Of a DNA stretch of 64,000 nt, positions 25,569 to 35,140 are shown piece by piece. The notes under the pieces were generated by a model. That model was not told the DNA's origin. It searched no databases and saw only the letters and a program-made list of their open reading frames with translations. A program made the translations under genes and the position numbers. Every line of letters begins with the position of its first letter. Position 1 is the first letter of the stretch. The stretch comes from DATNIC01 sp035604635. GTDB lineage: Bacteria > Vulcanimicrobiota > Vulcanimicrobiia > Vulcanimicrobiales > Vulcanimicrobiaceae. The DNA lies in NCBI GenBank assembly GCA_035604635.1, contig DATNIC010000236.1, forward strand, positions 1 through 64,000, given 5' to 3'.

Positions 25569-26800
25569 GCCACGCCGGCGTCAAGCAGGGCATCTTCGCC
25601 GATGCCAACTACCGCGCGTATTTCGCCGGATTCTTGAGCGCCGAAGCCGGCGTCCAAATCCAATATGTGGCGATCGGCTGGCAGGTCTTCATCATCACAC
25701 GCAGCCCGCTCGACCTCGGTTTGGTCGGACTGATGATGTGGCTCCCCGCGATCCTCTTCATACTGGCTTCGGGGATGCTCGCCGATCGCTTCAGCCGGCG
25801 AAACATCGTCGTTGCCGGCCGTTTCGGCGAGGTCGCATGCGCAGCTGCATTCGTTGTCATGATCGCGGCCGGGGTTCGCTCACCGTGGGCTTATCTAGCG
25901 ATGGTTTTCGTCTTGGGGACCGCGCGAGCGCTCGCCAATCCCGCCCAACGCACGCTCCTTGCGAACATCGTCCCGGCCGAGCGCTACGCCAACGCGCAGG
26001 CGACGTACGTCTCGGGCCGCGAGGTCCTCTCGATGGCGTCTCCTGCGCTCGGCGGCGTGCTGATCGCGGCGTTCTCGACGATCGCGGCATTCGGCATGGC
26101 GGCCGCCGCGGGGCTCATCGCAGCAGCCGGGCTGTCGATGCTGCGCGTCCCGCAAGCGGAGCGGAGTGCGGAGCCGCAAACGTGGAAGGCCTTCCTTGCC
26201 GGTTTTTCGTTCGTCCGCGCGCAGCCGATCATCGCCGGGGCGATCACGCTCGATCTCTTCGCCGTCCTCTTCGGTGGGGCGAGCGCGCTCTTTCCGATTT
26301 ACGCCGATACGATCTTGCATGCCGGTCCAATCGGACTCGGACTCTTGCGCAGCGCGCCATCGATCGGCGCAGCTGCAGTCGCGGCATTTCTGGCGCGGAA
26401 TCCACCAAGTCGCCGCGTCGGCTCGCTCCTGCTCAGCGTCGTGACCGGCTACGGCGTCGCGATCATCATCTTCGGCCTCTCGACGGTGCTGTGGCTCTCG
26501 CTTGCTGCACTCGCAGTCGCCGGCGCCTTTGACGTCGTCAGCGTCGTGATCCGCAGTGCGGTTATCCAGCTCAATACGCCCGACGCGATGCGCGGGCGGG
26601 TCAGCGCGATCGAGTCGGTGTTCATCATCTCCTCCGGCCAGCTCGGCGGCTTCGAATCGGGCGCGGTCGCCGCGCTGATCGGGACGGTCCCTTCGGTCGT
26701 CGCCGGCGGGGTTGCGACCTTAGTCACGGTCGCGGCGTGCGCGGTCCTGTTCCCCACCTTGCGCAACGCTGACACGTTGCAGCACGTTCGAGAGACATGA
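25565..26800 (+). CDS. MFS transporter (EntS/MFS_3-like)
   Basis: A 411-residue major facilitator. It starts with the N-terminal F-A-D-A-N-Y-R-A-Y-F-A-G-F pattern of the MFS_3 family, with G-M-L-A-D-R-F-S-R-R in loop 2-3 and about twelve helices. Members export siderophores or drugs; the substrate here is unknown. GTG start, coupled to a possible upstream leader frame, and ATGA overlap with the M16 peptidase gene. Confidence 0.85.
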   Translation: MSHAGVKQGIFADANYRAYFAGFLSAEAGVQIQYVAIGWQVFIITRSPLDLGLVGLMMWLPAILFILASGMLADRFSRRNIVVAGRFGEVACAAAFVVMIAAGVRSPWAYLAMVFVLGTARALANPAQRTLLANIVPAERYANAQATYVSGREVLSMASPALGGVLIAAFSTIAAFGMAAAAGLIAAAGLSMLRVPQAERSAEPQTWKAFLAGFSFVRAQPIIAGAITLDLFAVLFGGASALFPIYADTILHAGPIGLGLLRSAPSIGAAAVAAFLARNPPSRRVGSLLLSVVTGYGVAIIIFGLSTVLWLSLAALAVAGAFDVVSVVIRSAVIQLNTPDAMRGRVSAIESVFIISSGQLGGFESGAVAALIGTVPSVVAGGVATLVTVAACAVLFPTLRNADTLQHVRET

Positions 26801-29478
26801 TGCATTACGTCCTTCGCGCCGTTGCCGCCGGCTTGCTCACCCTTGGCCTGCTCGCCGGAAGCGCCGCCGGGATCAACGGCGCGGCGCCCGCCATCCTCGA
26901 TGCGACCTTGCGCAACGGCCTGCGCGTCATCATCGTCCGCAACGCGATCGCGCCGGTCGTCTCGACGGATCTCGTCTATCTGGTCGGCTCGCGCGACGAT
27001 CCGGCGCAGTTCACGGGGATGGCGCATGCTCAAGAGCACATGATGTATCGGGGGACGTCCAATCTCTCTTCGAGCGAGCTCGAGACGATCGCCACCGCGC
27101 TCGGCGGGAGCTTCAACGCCCAGACGCGCGATACGCTGACGGAATTTCAGTTCACCGTCCCAGCCGCGAATCTCGACGCTATTCTGCGCATAGAGTCGGA
27201 CCGGATGCGCGACGTTCTCGATGCGCAAGCGCAGTGGGCCGACGAGCGCGGCGCGATCGAGCAAGAGGTCGCCCGCGACGACTCGATCCCTGGGAACGAC
27301 TTCTTCCGCGATGCCCAAGCCATAGCGTTCGCCGGGACGTCGTATGCTCGGGACGGTGTCGGCACGAAGGCGTCGTTCGACCGGCTGACCGGCCCGCAGA
27401 TCAAGGCTTTCTACAACAAGTGGTACGCGCCGAACAACGCGGTCCTCGTCATCGCGGGTGCCGTCGATCCGCAGGCCGCGCTCGCGCAGGTCCGTGCGCG
27501 CTTTGAAGCGATTCCGAAGAAGCCGATCCCCGAACATCAACGCGCGAAGTTTCTCCCGCTCAAGCGGACGGTGATCCGGCGCGAAAGCTCGCTCATCTAT
27601 CCGCTCGCGGCGATCGGTTTCCGCATGCCGGGGATCAATAGTCCGGATTTCGTCACGTCCTACGTGTTGCAGGGGATCCTCGACGCGCAGCGCGGTCCGC
27701 TGCACGCGCTCGCCGCCGGCGGTGAAGCGCTCGACGGTGAATGGGTCGCGATGCCGTACTTTCCCGAGGGTCAGCTGTGCTTCGCGATCGCGGCGCTCAA
27801 TCCGGGGAGCAACCCGGACCAGATGCTCCCGCGTTTACAGAGCATCCTCACCGGTTACGCGCAACACGGCGTGCCGCGCGAGCTGTTCGAGTCGACCAAA
27901 CGCCGCCTGATCGCGAGCCAAGAATTCGGGCGCAATTCGATCTCGCAGCTCGCTTCCGACTGGGCCGACACCATTGCGCTCGACGGCGAACCGACGATCG
28001 CGCGGGAACAGCAGCTCATCGCGGCGGTCACGCTGGCGGACGTGAATCGGATTGCGGCCCGCTATCTCGATGTCAAGTCCGCGATCATAGGCGCGTTGAC
28101 GCCCTCGGCGAACGCGTCGTCCTCTCGAGCTCCGGCGCCGTCGCAGCAGGGGCCGGAGAATCCGCTGCAGTCGCGTGCGCCGTCGTTTCGCGTCCCGAGC
28201 TGGGCGAACGGGATCGTTCATGACGTGCGCGTCCCGGCGGCGGGAACGCCTCTTGCGCAGATGAAGCTCCCCAACGGGATCACGCTGATCGTTCAGCCCG
28301 AGGCGATCTCGAACTCCGTCTTCGTTTTTGGATCGGTCAAGACCATCCCCGTTTTGCAAGAGCCGCCGGGCCGTGACGGAGTCGCGAACATCCTCGGCGC
28401 GCTCTTCGAGTACGGAACGGCAACCGCCGATCGTGCGACGTTCCAGCGCCAGCTCGACGATGCGGATGCGATGGAGATCGGCGGCCCCGATTTTCGCTTG
28501 CAGGCGACCCCGCAGAATTTCGAGCGATCGGTCAGCCTGCTCGCGAGCAACGTCCTTCAGCCGCGCTTCGATTCCGCAACGTTCGAAATCGCGCGGCGGC
28601 GGGTCGCGGCCGACTTGGCGACGACCTACAGCGGGACGCACAGCATCGCGGTGAAGCAGGCGGCGCAGAAACTCTTGCCCGCAGGCGATCCCGAGCTGCG
28701 CGAGCCGAGCATCCCGACCGTCGCGTCGCTGACGCTCGACGACGTAAAGTCGTACTATGCCAAAACGTTTCGTCCCGACGTGACGACGATCGTCGTGATC
28801 GGGAACGTCACGCCGCAGCGTGCGCGCGCTGCGATCGAATCGTCGTTCGGCAGTTGGCGCGCCGGCGGCGCACCGCCGAATTTAGAACTCGCGCCCCTTC
28901 CGCTCAATGCGGGCGGCAGAGTCCACGTGCCGATCCCCTCGGTCCAGCAAGATGACGTCACGCTCGAGCAGATCGTCACTGCTCGCCGTTCGGATCCAGC
29001 GTACTACCCTTTGCAGCTAGGCAATGCGGTGCTCGGCGGCGGCGCCGGCGGGCCCGAGCTGAGCCGTTTGTTCCGCGATCTCCGGCAGAACTCCGGACTC
29101 GTGTACTTCGTCTCGTCGCGGTTTGCCATGGGGCCCACTCGCTCGCGCTTCGTGATTCGCTTCGCCTCGGCACCTCCGAACGAATCGCGGATCGAGTCGA
29201 TCATCGACTCCAATATCGCCAAGATGCAGGCCGAGCCGGTTGGCGACGACGAGCTCGCGCTGATCAAGGCGTCGGTGGTGCGCCGTGCGGTCGTCGGAGG
29301 CGCAGCGATCGATGCGATCGGAAACTCGTTGCTCGACTACGCCACCACGGGCCTCCCGCTCGATCAGAGCCGGATCGATGCGGAGCGGTTCCTCGCTACC
29401 GACGCGAGCGCGGTTCGTTCGGCGTTCGCTACCTACGTCAAGCCGCAAAACTTCGTCCGAACGATCGAAGGGCCGTAG
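26797..29478 (+). CDS. M16 zinc metallopeptidase, two-domain secreted form
   Basis: An 893-residue protein with a signal peptide (residues 1-25) and two M16 halves. The N-terminal half carries the inverted zinc motif H77-A-Q-E80-H81 and the third ligand Glu in E-Q-E about 75 residues later; the C-terminal half (from about 470) lacks it, as in the inactive partner domain. Usually such halves are separate subunits (pqqL/PMPB-like). It probably degrades extracytoplasmic peptides. It ends immediately next to the convergent binding-protein gene, with no spacer. Confidence 0.9.
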   Translation: MMHYVLRAVAAGLLTLGLLAGSAAGINGAAPAILDATLRNGLRVIIVRNAIAPVVSTDLVYLVGSRDDPAQFTGMAHAQEHMMYRGTSNLSSSELETIATALGGSFNAQTRDTLTEFQFTVPAANLDAILRIESDRMRDVLDAQAQWADERGAIEQEVARDDSIPGNDFFRDAQAIAFAGTSYARDGVGTKASFDRLTGPQIKAFYNKWYAPNNAVLVIAGAVDPQAALAQVRARFEAIPKKPIPEHQRAKFLPLKRTVIRRESSLIYPLAAIGFRMPGINSPDFVTSYVLQGILDAQRGPLHALAAGGEALDGEWVAMPYFPEGQLCFAIAALNPGSNPDQMLPRLQSILTGYAQHGVPRELFESTKRRLIASQEFGRNSISQLASDWADTIALDGEPTIAREQQLIAAVTLADVNRIAARYLDVKSAIIGALTPSANASSSRAPAPSQQGPENPLQSRAPSFRVPSWANGIVHDVRVPAAGTPLAQMKLPNGITLIVQPEAISNSVFVFGSVKTIPVLQEPPGRDGVANILGALFEYGTATADRATFQRQLDDADAMEIGGPDFRLQATPQNFERSVSLLASNVLQPRFDSATFEIARRRVAADLATTYSGTHSIAVKQAAQKLLPAGDPELREPSIPTVASLTLDDVKSYYAKTFRPDVTTIVVIGNVTPQRARAAIESSFGSWRAGGAPPNLELAPLPLNAGGRVHVPIPSVQQDDVTLEQIVTARRSDPAYYPLQLGNAVLGGGAGGPELSRLFRDLRQNSGLVYFVSSRFAMGPTRSRFVIRFASAPPNESRIESIIDSNIAKMQAEPVGDDELALIKASVVRRAVVGGAAIDAIGNSLLDYATTGLPLDQSRIDAERFLATDASAVRSAFATYVKPQNFVRTIEGP

Positions 29479-30417
29479 CTACTTCGCGAGGAGATCGACC
29501 GCGCTCATCGGCCGGTCGAGGATGTGGTATCGATAAGCTAGGTTGAGCTGGCCTTGGATGATCGACGGATCGAGCATGGTTGGGAACGGAGCGCGCACCA
29601 TCGAGCCGATCGTCTGGATGTCGATTTTCGAAAACTTTGCGAGGAGCTGCGCCGACTGATAGTGATGGGCATTTGCCCAGCTCCCGGCCTCGTAGATGAT
29701 GGTGATGAACTTCTTCGCGAGCTCCTTGTTCGTGGCGTACCACTGGGCCGTTGAGAACCAGACGCCGATCACCAATTGCGACCCGAGGGCGTCGTGCGGC
29801 TTCGCAACGACCTGCAGATTCTCGCTCTTCACTGCCGCGGAGAGCCATGGTTCGGTGATCATCGCCGCATCGGCCAGGCCGTTCCGGAGCGCGAACTGCA
29901 TCTCGCCCAGCGGGATGTAGATAAAGTGGACCTTCGTGAAGTCCGCACCGCCTCGATCCATCCACGCGTCGATTGCGACGAGACTTTGGTCGCTCCGGCC
30001 CGCGATGGCGACCGTCTTGCCTTCGAGATCTCGCGGGCCGTGAAGGGGAGAGTTCCGCTTCGTGACGAGCGCAATAATCGGCGTCTTACTCGAGTACAGC
30101 CCGCCGCCCGCCAGGAACACCAACGGCGTTCCGCCGCTGATGGTCTTTGCAAGGTAAATGACGTTCGCTATGCCGAGGTCGATCGTCCCCGACGCAACTC
30201 CGGTTGCGATCGCGACGCCTGAGCTGAACATTCGAAGCTCGACTCGCAAGCCGGCTTGCCTGAAGAGTCCCAACTCCTGCGCATAGTACGCTTCGGCGTA
30301 GGCGTCCCCGGCAGTCGTCCCAATCCGAATGACCTGCTCCCGTTGAGCGCCTACCGGTGCGGCCGAGACGAGGAAGACGATCGAGGTGAGGAGCGCGACG
30401 AGCCGAGCGAGCCTCAT
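29479..30417 (-). CDS. NMT1/THI5-like substrate-binding protein, tandem copy 3
   Basis: A 312-residue secreted binding protein; signal peptide residues 1-24 (ending V-G-A-Q). Shared family motifs: Y-A-E-A-Y-Y-A-Q-E-L-G-L-F, A-G-G-G-L-Y-S-S-K, D-L-E-G-K-T-V-A-I, T-E-P-W-L-S-A-A, and W-A-N-A-H-H then S-K-I-D. The ATG at 30417 overlaps the TGA of copy 2. No permease or ATPase is linked. It is paralogous to the next two genes and to 60083-61021. Confidence 0.82.
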   Translation of the reverse strand: MRLARLVALLTSIVFLVSAAPVGAQREQVIRIGTTAGDAYAEAYYAQELGLFRQAGLRVELRMFSSGVAIATGVASGTIDLGIANVIYLAKTISGGTPLVFLAGGGLYSSKTPIIALVTKRNSPLHGPRDLEGKTVAIAGRSDQSLVAIDAWMDRGGADFTKVHFIYIPLGEMQFALRNGLADAAMITEPWLSAAVKSENLQVVAKPHDALGSQLVIGVWFSTAQWYATNKELAKKFITIIYEAGSWANAHHYQSAQLLAKFSKIDIQTIGSMVRAPFPTMLDPSIIQGQLNLAYRYHILDRPMSAVDLLAK

Positions 30418-31364
30418 CTCGCGATCAAAGCGCTTGCGTCGATCGGCCGGTCGATCGTGTGGTAGCGGTACGCCAGATTGAGTTGCGGTTGGATCAGCGA
30501 GACGTCGAGGCTTTGCGCATACGGCGCCCGCGTCATCGATCGGATCGTTTGGACGTCGATCTTCGAATACTTTGCAAGGAGCCGAGCCGACTGCTCGTGA
30601 TGGGTGTTTCCCCACCTTCCGGCTTGGTAGATGACGTCGGCGAAGCGTTTCGCAAGCGTTCGATTCTTGGCGTACCACGTAGCCGTCGTAAACCAGACGC
30701 CGATCACGAACTGTGAATCGATGTCATCGTACGGGCGGGCCAGGACGCGCGCGTAGCCTCTCTTTAGCGCTGCTGAGAGCCACGGCTCGGTGGCGAGGAC
30801 CGCGTCGACGAGCCGGTTCTCGAGCGCGGCCTCCTGGTCGGCCCACGCGAGCTCGATGAAGTGGACTTTAGAGGCGCTTGCGCCGTTGCGATCCATCCAG
30901 GCTGCGATTCCGACCTGGGCGGTATCTCCCAGCGCGGTGATCGCGACCGTCCTGCCCTCGAGATCCCTTGCGCTGCGGATCGGAGAGTCGCGCAGAACGT
31001 TCAGCGCGACGATCGGGCTTTTCGCCGAATACATCCCGCCCCCGGCGAGGAGGACGAAGGGGGCGCCGCGGGCGACGGCCTTCGAGACGTTCATGACGTT
31101 CGAGATGCCGACGTCGATCGCGTCGGAGTTCATACCCGTGCTGATGGCCGCGCCGGTGCTGAACGGCCTGATTTCGGCCCGTATCCCGGCTTTTTTGAAG
31201 AGTCCCGTTTCTTGCGCATAATAGGCCTCGGCAAATGCGTCGCCGGCCGTCATCCCGACGCGGATAACCGGTTCGGGCTGCGCGGCGAGCGGTGCCGCCG
31301 GCGAAGCACAGAGGGTGGTCGAGACGAGCAATGCGCCGAGCCGGACGGACACCGCAAACTTCAC
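30414..31364 (-). CDS. NMT1/THI5-like substrate-binding protein, tandem copy 2
   Basis: A 316-residue paralogue with a GTG start overlapping the stop of copy 1 (GTGA). Signal peptide residues 1-28. Same motif set as copy 3, with A-G-G-G-M-Y-S-A-K, D-L-E-G-R-T-V-A-I and W-G-N-T-H-H. The ligand-contact segment differs between the copies, suggesting different ligands or affinities. Confidence 0.82.
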   Translation of the reverse strand: MKFAVSVRLGALLVSTTLCASPAAPLAAQPEPVIRVGMTAGDAFAEAYYAQETGLFKKAGIRAEIRPFSTGAAISTGMNSDAIDVGISNVMNVSKAVARGAPFVLLAGGGMYSAKSPIVALNVLRDSPIRSARDLEGRTVAITALGDTAQVGIAAWMDRNGASASKVHFIELAWADQEAALENRLVDAVLATEPWLSAALKRGYARVLARPYDDIDSQFVIGVWFTTATWYAKNRTLAKRFADVIYQAGRWGNTHHEQSARLLAKYSKIDVQTIRSMTRAPYAQSLDVSLIQPQLNLAYRYHTIDRPIDASALIAR

Positions 31365-32299
31365 TTCGCGATGATGTCGTTCGCGTTAAGCGGTCCATCG
31401 ATGGCGCGAATTTTGTATGCCCAGTCGAGCTGCGGCTGGATCAGAGCCGGGGCGAGGGAGGTCGAATACGGAGCGCGCGTCGCAGCGCGGATCGTTTGCA
31501 CGTCGAGCCGGGCGAAGGTTGCAAGCATCGGCGCCGTCTGGTCGTGGTGCGCGTTGGCCCAGCGCGCCGTCTCGTAGATCACGCTGGCAAAGCGCTTGGC
31601 CGTCGTCATGTTTTTCGCGTACCACGAAGTGGACGTAAACCACACTCCGATCAGGAACTCCGGCGCAACGGCATCATAAGGCTTGGCGAGGATGCGCGCA
31701 CTCCCGTTGTGCAACGCCGCGGAGAGCCAGGGCTCGGTCATCATCGCAGCATCGGCGAGCCCGCTTTGAATGGCCGCGCCCATATCTGCAAATGGGATTT
31801 GGATGAGGCGGACTTTCGAGGGGTCCGCGTTATTTTTCTCGAGCCAGGCCGAAACGCCGATCTGCGTTTGATCGCCGATCGCTGTGATCGCGAGGGTCTT
31901 CCCCTCGAGGTCTTTGGCTGTCGCAATGTGCGCGTTCTTGGCGATGCACAGCGCCGAGATCGGCGCCCGCGACGAATACAATCCGCCGCCGGCGATGAAC
32001 ACGAGCGGCGCGCCGTGTTCGATCTGACGGGCGAGGAAGGCGACGTTCGAAACGCCGACGTCGATTGCTCCGGATGAAACGCCGGTCGCGATGGCCGCGC
32101 CCGTCGTGAACCGCGTGATCTCGACGTTCAAGCCGGCCTTCTTGAAGAAGCCCATCTCCTGGGCATAATAGCCTTCTGCAAACGCATCGCTGGCGGTGAC
32201 GCCGAGCCGGAGCGGCGGCTCCGCCGCTGCGCTGGGCGTCCCGGCTGGCGACACCAACAAAACGAGCGAGACCAGAACCCCGGCTAGCTGAGCACGCAC
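31361..32299 (-). CDS. NMT1/THI5-like substrate-binding protein, tandem copy 1
   Basis: A 312-residue paralogue and first of the three. GTG start at 32299; signal peptide residues 1-25 (ending A-A-A). It has Y-Y-A-Q-E-M-G-F-F-K-K-A-G, A-G-G-G-L-Y-S-S-R, D-L-E-G-K-T-L-A-I and W-A-N-A-H-H. The 95-nt gap to bioB holds a TACAAT -10-like element (minus strand of 32371-32376), so the triplet may have its own promoter, or be read through from the biotin operon. Confidence 0.82.
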   Translation of the reverse strand: MRAQLAGVLVSLVLLVSPAGTPSAAAEPPLRLGVTASDAFAEGYYAQEMGFFKKAGLNVEITRFTTGAAIATGVSSGAIDVGVSNVAFLARQIEHGAPLVFIAGGGLYSSRAPISALCIAKNAHIATAKDLEGKTLAITAIGDQTQIGVSAWLEKNNADPSKVRLIQIPFADMGAAIQSGLADAAMMTEPWLSAALHNGSARILAKPYDAVAPEFLIGVWFTSTSWYAKNMTTAKRFASVIYETARWANAHHDQTAPMLATFARLDVQTIRAATRAPYSTSLAPALIQPQLDWAYKIRAIDGPLNANDIIAK

Positions 32300-32394
32300 G
32301 CAGCTTACGTTCGTTCGCGTTCCCGCAGGCTCATGCCGTGGGCCATCACACGGTCCTTCGGAGTAAAGTTATTGTAAAGAAACGCGGCATAGGC

Positions 32395-33375
32395 CTAGGC
32401 CATGACTTCGAAGCCCAGTCGTTCGAGCATCGCGAAGTCGTCCTCGGCTTGACGGCCCTTCGTCGTGAGATAGTCGCCGATGACGAGGCCGCTCGCGCCG
32501 CTGCGCATCCCGAGGTCTTGCAGGCCGCGAAGCGTGATCTCCCTCCCGCCCGCAAAGCGGACCAGCGCCGAGGGCAGCGCGAGGCGCGTCATCGCGACGA
32601 AGCGCAGCGCTTCGAATGGTTCGACCAGCGACTGTTCGGCGAGCGGCGTCCCCGGCCGGGGGTTGATGAAGTTGATCGGGACTTCGGCGGGTTCGAGCGC
32701 CTGCAGCTCGGCCAGGAAATCGAGCCGGTCTTCGATCGTTTCGCCCATTCCGATGATTCCGCCGCAGCACAGTTCGAGGCCGTGGCGTTTGACCAGCGCG
32801 CACGTCTCGAGCCGCTCCTCATAAGTATGGGTGGTGCAGATCGCCGGGAAATGACGGCGCGACGTCTCGAGATTGTGATTGACCTTGTCGACGCCGCATT
32901 CGACGAGGACGCGCAGGTGCGCTTCGGTCATGATGCCCAGCGAGACCGCAACGCGCAGCGGGAGTTCGCGCTTGATGCGCCGGACCGATTCGGCGACGCG
33001 TCCGAGCAGAGCGTCCGAAGGACCACGCACGGCGACGACGATGCAGAATTCTCCGGCTCCACGCGCGTGCGCGGCGCGTGCGGCTTCGAGGAACGACTCG
33101 ACGGTTTGCAGTGGTTCAGCCTGCACGTCGCTCGCGTAGCGCGCGCTCTGCGAACAGAAATGACAGTCCTCGGAGCAGCCGCCGCGTTTGGCATTGAAGA
33201 GTACCTCGACCGCGGCCTGACTGCCGACGAAGGAGGTCCGCACGTCGTCGGCAAGCGCGAGCAGATCGGCGAGTTCTCCGGCGGGGAGTGCTGCGAGCGC
33301 GTCGAGCTGCGCGCGGCCCGCCGGACGGCGCTCTTCGAGCAGCCTGCGGCGGGCGTCTACGATCGCGTGGTCGAT
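32395..33375 (-). CDS. bioB: biotin synthase
   Basis: A radical-SAM enzyme of about 326 residues that inserts sulfur into dethiobiotin. The cluster-binding C-S-E-D-C-H-F-C (CxxxCxxC), F-C-S-Q-S-A-R-Y, N-H-N-L-E-T-S and the C-C-G-G-I-I-G-M-G-E segment are seen. No ATG/GTG/TTG occurs in frame where the protein should begin: upstream homology ends near R-R-L-L-E-E and a strong AGGAGG (minus strand of 33384-33389) lies 8 nt before an ATC at 33373-33375. This rare start is the most plausible; the first canonical downstream start would remove a needed helix, and the first upstream one lies deep in bioD. Confidence 0.9.
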   Translation of the reverse strand: MDHAIVDARRRLLEERRPAGRAQLDALAALPAGELADLLALADDVRTSFVGSQAAVEVLFNAKRGGCSEDCHFCSQSARYASDVQAEPLQTVESFLEAARAAHARGAGEFCIVVAVRGPSDALLGRVAESVRRIKRELPLRVAVSLGIMTEAHLRVLVECGVDKVNHNLETSRRHFPAICTTHTYEERLETCALVKRHGLELCCGGIIGMGETIEDRLDFLAELQALEPAEVPINFINPRPGTPLAEQSLVEPFEALRFVAMTRLALPSALVRFAGGREITLRGLQDLGMRSGASGLVIGDYLTTKGRQAEDDFAMLERLGFEVMA

Positions 33376-34040
33376 GATGTTGCCTCCTCTACGAACGATG
33401 CGAAGAGCGGAGCGGCAGCGATGGTGCTGCGCTGCGGATCGTGATCGAACGCGACGGTTCCAAGCAGGGGAGCGTGCGGCTCGAGCGTTCGCACGACGTC
33501 GTTTCGATACGCGGCATCGACCGGCTGCCACCGTTCGACGCAGACGAGGCCGGCGACTCGTATCTTCTTCTCTTGGAGATATGCAATGGTCAGCAACGCG
33601 TGATTCAGACATCCCAGCCGCAAGCCGACCACGACGATCGCGGGGAGGCCGGTCTGCACCGCGACGTCGGTGAGGGTCTCGGTCTCGTTAAGTGGGACGG
33701 CGGCGCCCCCGGTTCCCTCGACGACGACCGGCTCGGCGCAAGCGCGGACGCCCGCGAGAAGTTGCGCGACCCGCAGCGGCCGGTTCGACTCCGCAAGCGC
33801 GGCCGACCATGGGTCGGCGGCCGCGCGGAAGCGGCCGAGTTCACGCCATTTTGAGCCGGCCCACCGGGCGGCGAGCTGAGCGTCGCCCGCGTCGCTGCGC
33901 GCGATCCCCGTTTGGACCAGTTTGACGATCGTCGGGACCGTCCGCAGGTCGCACCAGGCCCGCGCGACCGCCGCGGAGACGCGCGTCTTTCCCACGTCGG
34001 TATCGGTCCCGGTGACATAGACGCCGCGCAGCTTGCTCAT
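33357..34040 (-). CDS. bioD: dethiobiotin synthetase
   Basis: A 227-residue ATP-dependent carboxylase closing the ureido ring of biotin. The N-terminal T-G-T-D-T-D-V-G-K-T (P-loop) and the E-G-T-G-G-A-A-V-P-L segment are typical. ATGA overlap with bioF upstream; 19 nt of its 3' end overlap the inferred bioB start. Confidence 0.95.
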   Translation of the reverse strand: MSKLRGVYVTGTDTDVGKTRVSAAVARAWCDLRTVPTIVKLVQTGIARSDAGDAQLAARWAGSKWRELGRFRAAADPWSAALAESNRPLRVAQLLAGVRACAEPVVVEGTGGAAVPLNETETLTDVAVQTGLPAIVVVGLRLGCLNHALLTIAYLQEKKIRVAGLVCVERWQPVDAAYRNDVVRTLEPHAPLLGTVAFDHDPQRSTIAAAPLFASFVEEATSSTTRS

Positions 34041-35140
34041 AAGAGGGCCGGATGCGGGAGGACCGCTGCGAGCGCGCTTGCCAGCGCATCGATCTCATCG
34101 TCCGTATGGTCGGCCCGGAGCGTGATGCGCAGTCGCGACGTTCCTTGCGGGACAGTCGGTGGCCGGATCGCCGGGACATGCAAGCCGCGCTCGGCGAGCG
34201 CCGCGGCGACCGCGAGCACCTCGCTCGCATCGCCGACGACGATCGGGATGACCGCGCCGGACCCGTCCGCGGACCGTCCGAGCCGTTCGAGCGCGGCACG
34301 CAGCCTGCTCGCGCGCGATGCAAGGCGCTCGCGCAGCGCTTCGCCTTCGGCGGACGCAACGATCCCGACGGCGGCCCGCGCCGCCGCGGCGACTGCCGGC
34401 GGGAGCGCCGAATCGAAAACGAACGTGCGCGCGGTGTTCCGCAGCAGCGCGATCGCGGTCTGCGGCCCCGCGACGAATCCGCCGAGCGCGCCGAGGGCCT
34501 TCGAGAGCGTTCCAACGACGACGATGCGCGGGTCATCGAGCCCGGCGGCGAGTCCGCCGCCGCCGGGGCCGGCGATTCCAAGTGCGTGCGCTTCGTCGAG
34601 CAGCGCGACGTCGTCCGTCCCGAGCGCGGCAACGAGCGCGCCGGTGTCGATCCCATCACCGTCCATCCCGAAGATCGTCTCGCTCACGATCATCGCGGCC
34701 GGATCGCGTCGCTGCGGGAGCGCGAGATGGGGATAGATGGTTCGGGTGAGTTTCGTCGCGCGCAAGCCGTCGATCAGACAAGCGTGGTTGAGTGCATCGG
34801 AATAGGCCGCGTCGACGCATGAAGCGAGCGCGCCGATCGCCCCGAGCGCCGCCATGTAGCCGGACGAAAACAGCAGCACTGCTTCGCGGCGGACGAGCTC
34901 GGCAAGCGCTTCTTCCAGCGCGCGATGTTCGGGGTGGGCGCCCGCTAGAAGCCGTGCTCCGCCGGAGCCCGCACGCCGCGCGGCGCGCAACGCGCCGACC
35001 ACCGTGCCGTGCCGCGACAGGCCGAGGTAGTCGTTGGACGAGAAGTCGACGACGTCGTCGCGGTGCTCGCGGATCGTCCGCCGCAAGTTCCCAGCGTCGA
35101 GTTCGTCGAGCACGCGCCGGGCGCGCCGGAGATAGCTCAA
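34037..35140 (-). CDS. bioF: 8-amino-7-oxononanoate synthase
   Basis: A 367-residue PLP enzyme condensing pimeloyl-ACP/CoA with alanine. It has V-D-F-S-S-N-D-Y-L-G-L at the start, D-E-A-H-A-L-G near 182-188 and the PLP lysine K214 in T-L-S-K-A-L-G. TTG at 35140 overlaps the bioA stop (TTGA), which fits the 367-residue family length; upstream frame is non-coding. Confidence 0.95.
   Translation of the reverse strand: MSYLRRARRVLDELDAGNLRRTIREHRDDVVDFSSNDYLGLSRHGTVVGALRAARRAGSGGARLLAGAHPEHRALEEALAELVRREAVLLFSSGYMAALGAIGALASCVDAAYSDALNHACLIDGLRATKLTRTIYPHLALPQRRDPAAMIVSETIFGMDGDGIDTGALVAALGTDDVALLDEAHALGIAGPGGGGLAAGLDDPRIVVVGTLSKALGALGGFVAGPQTAIALLRNTARTFVFDSALPPAVAAAARAAVGIVASAEGEALRERLASRASRLRAALERLGRSADGSGAVIPIVVGDASEVLAVAAALAERGLHVPAIRPPTVPQGTSRLRITLRADHTDDEIDALASALAAVLPHPALL

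Noticed and set aside
30418..30678. N-terminal extension of the third tandem binding protein
   Set aside because: It would overlap the upstream gene fully; the signal peptide starts at 30417.
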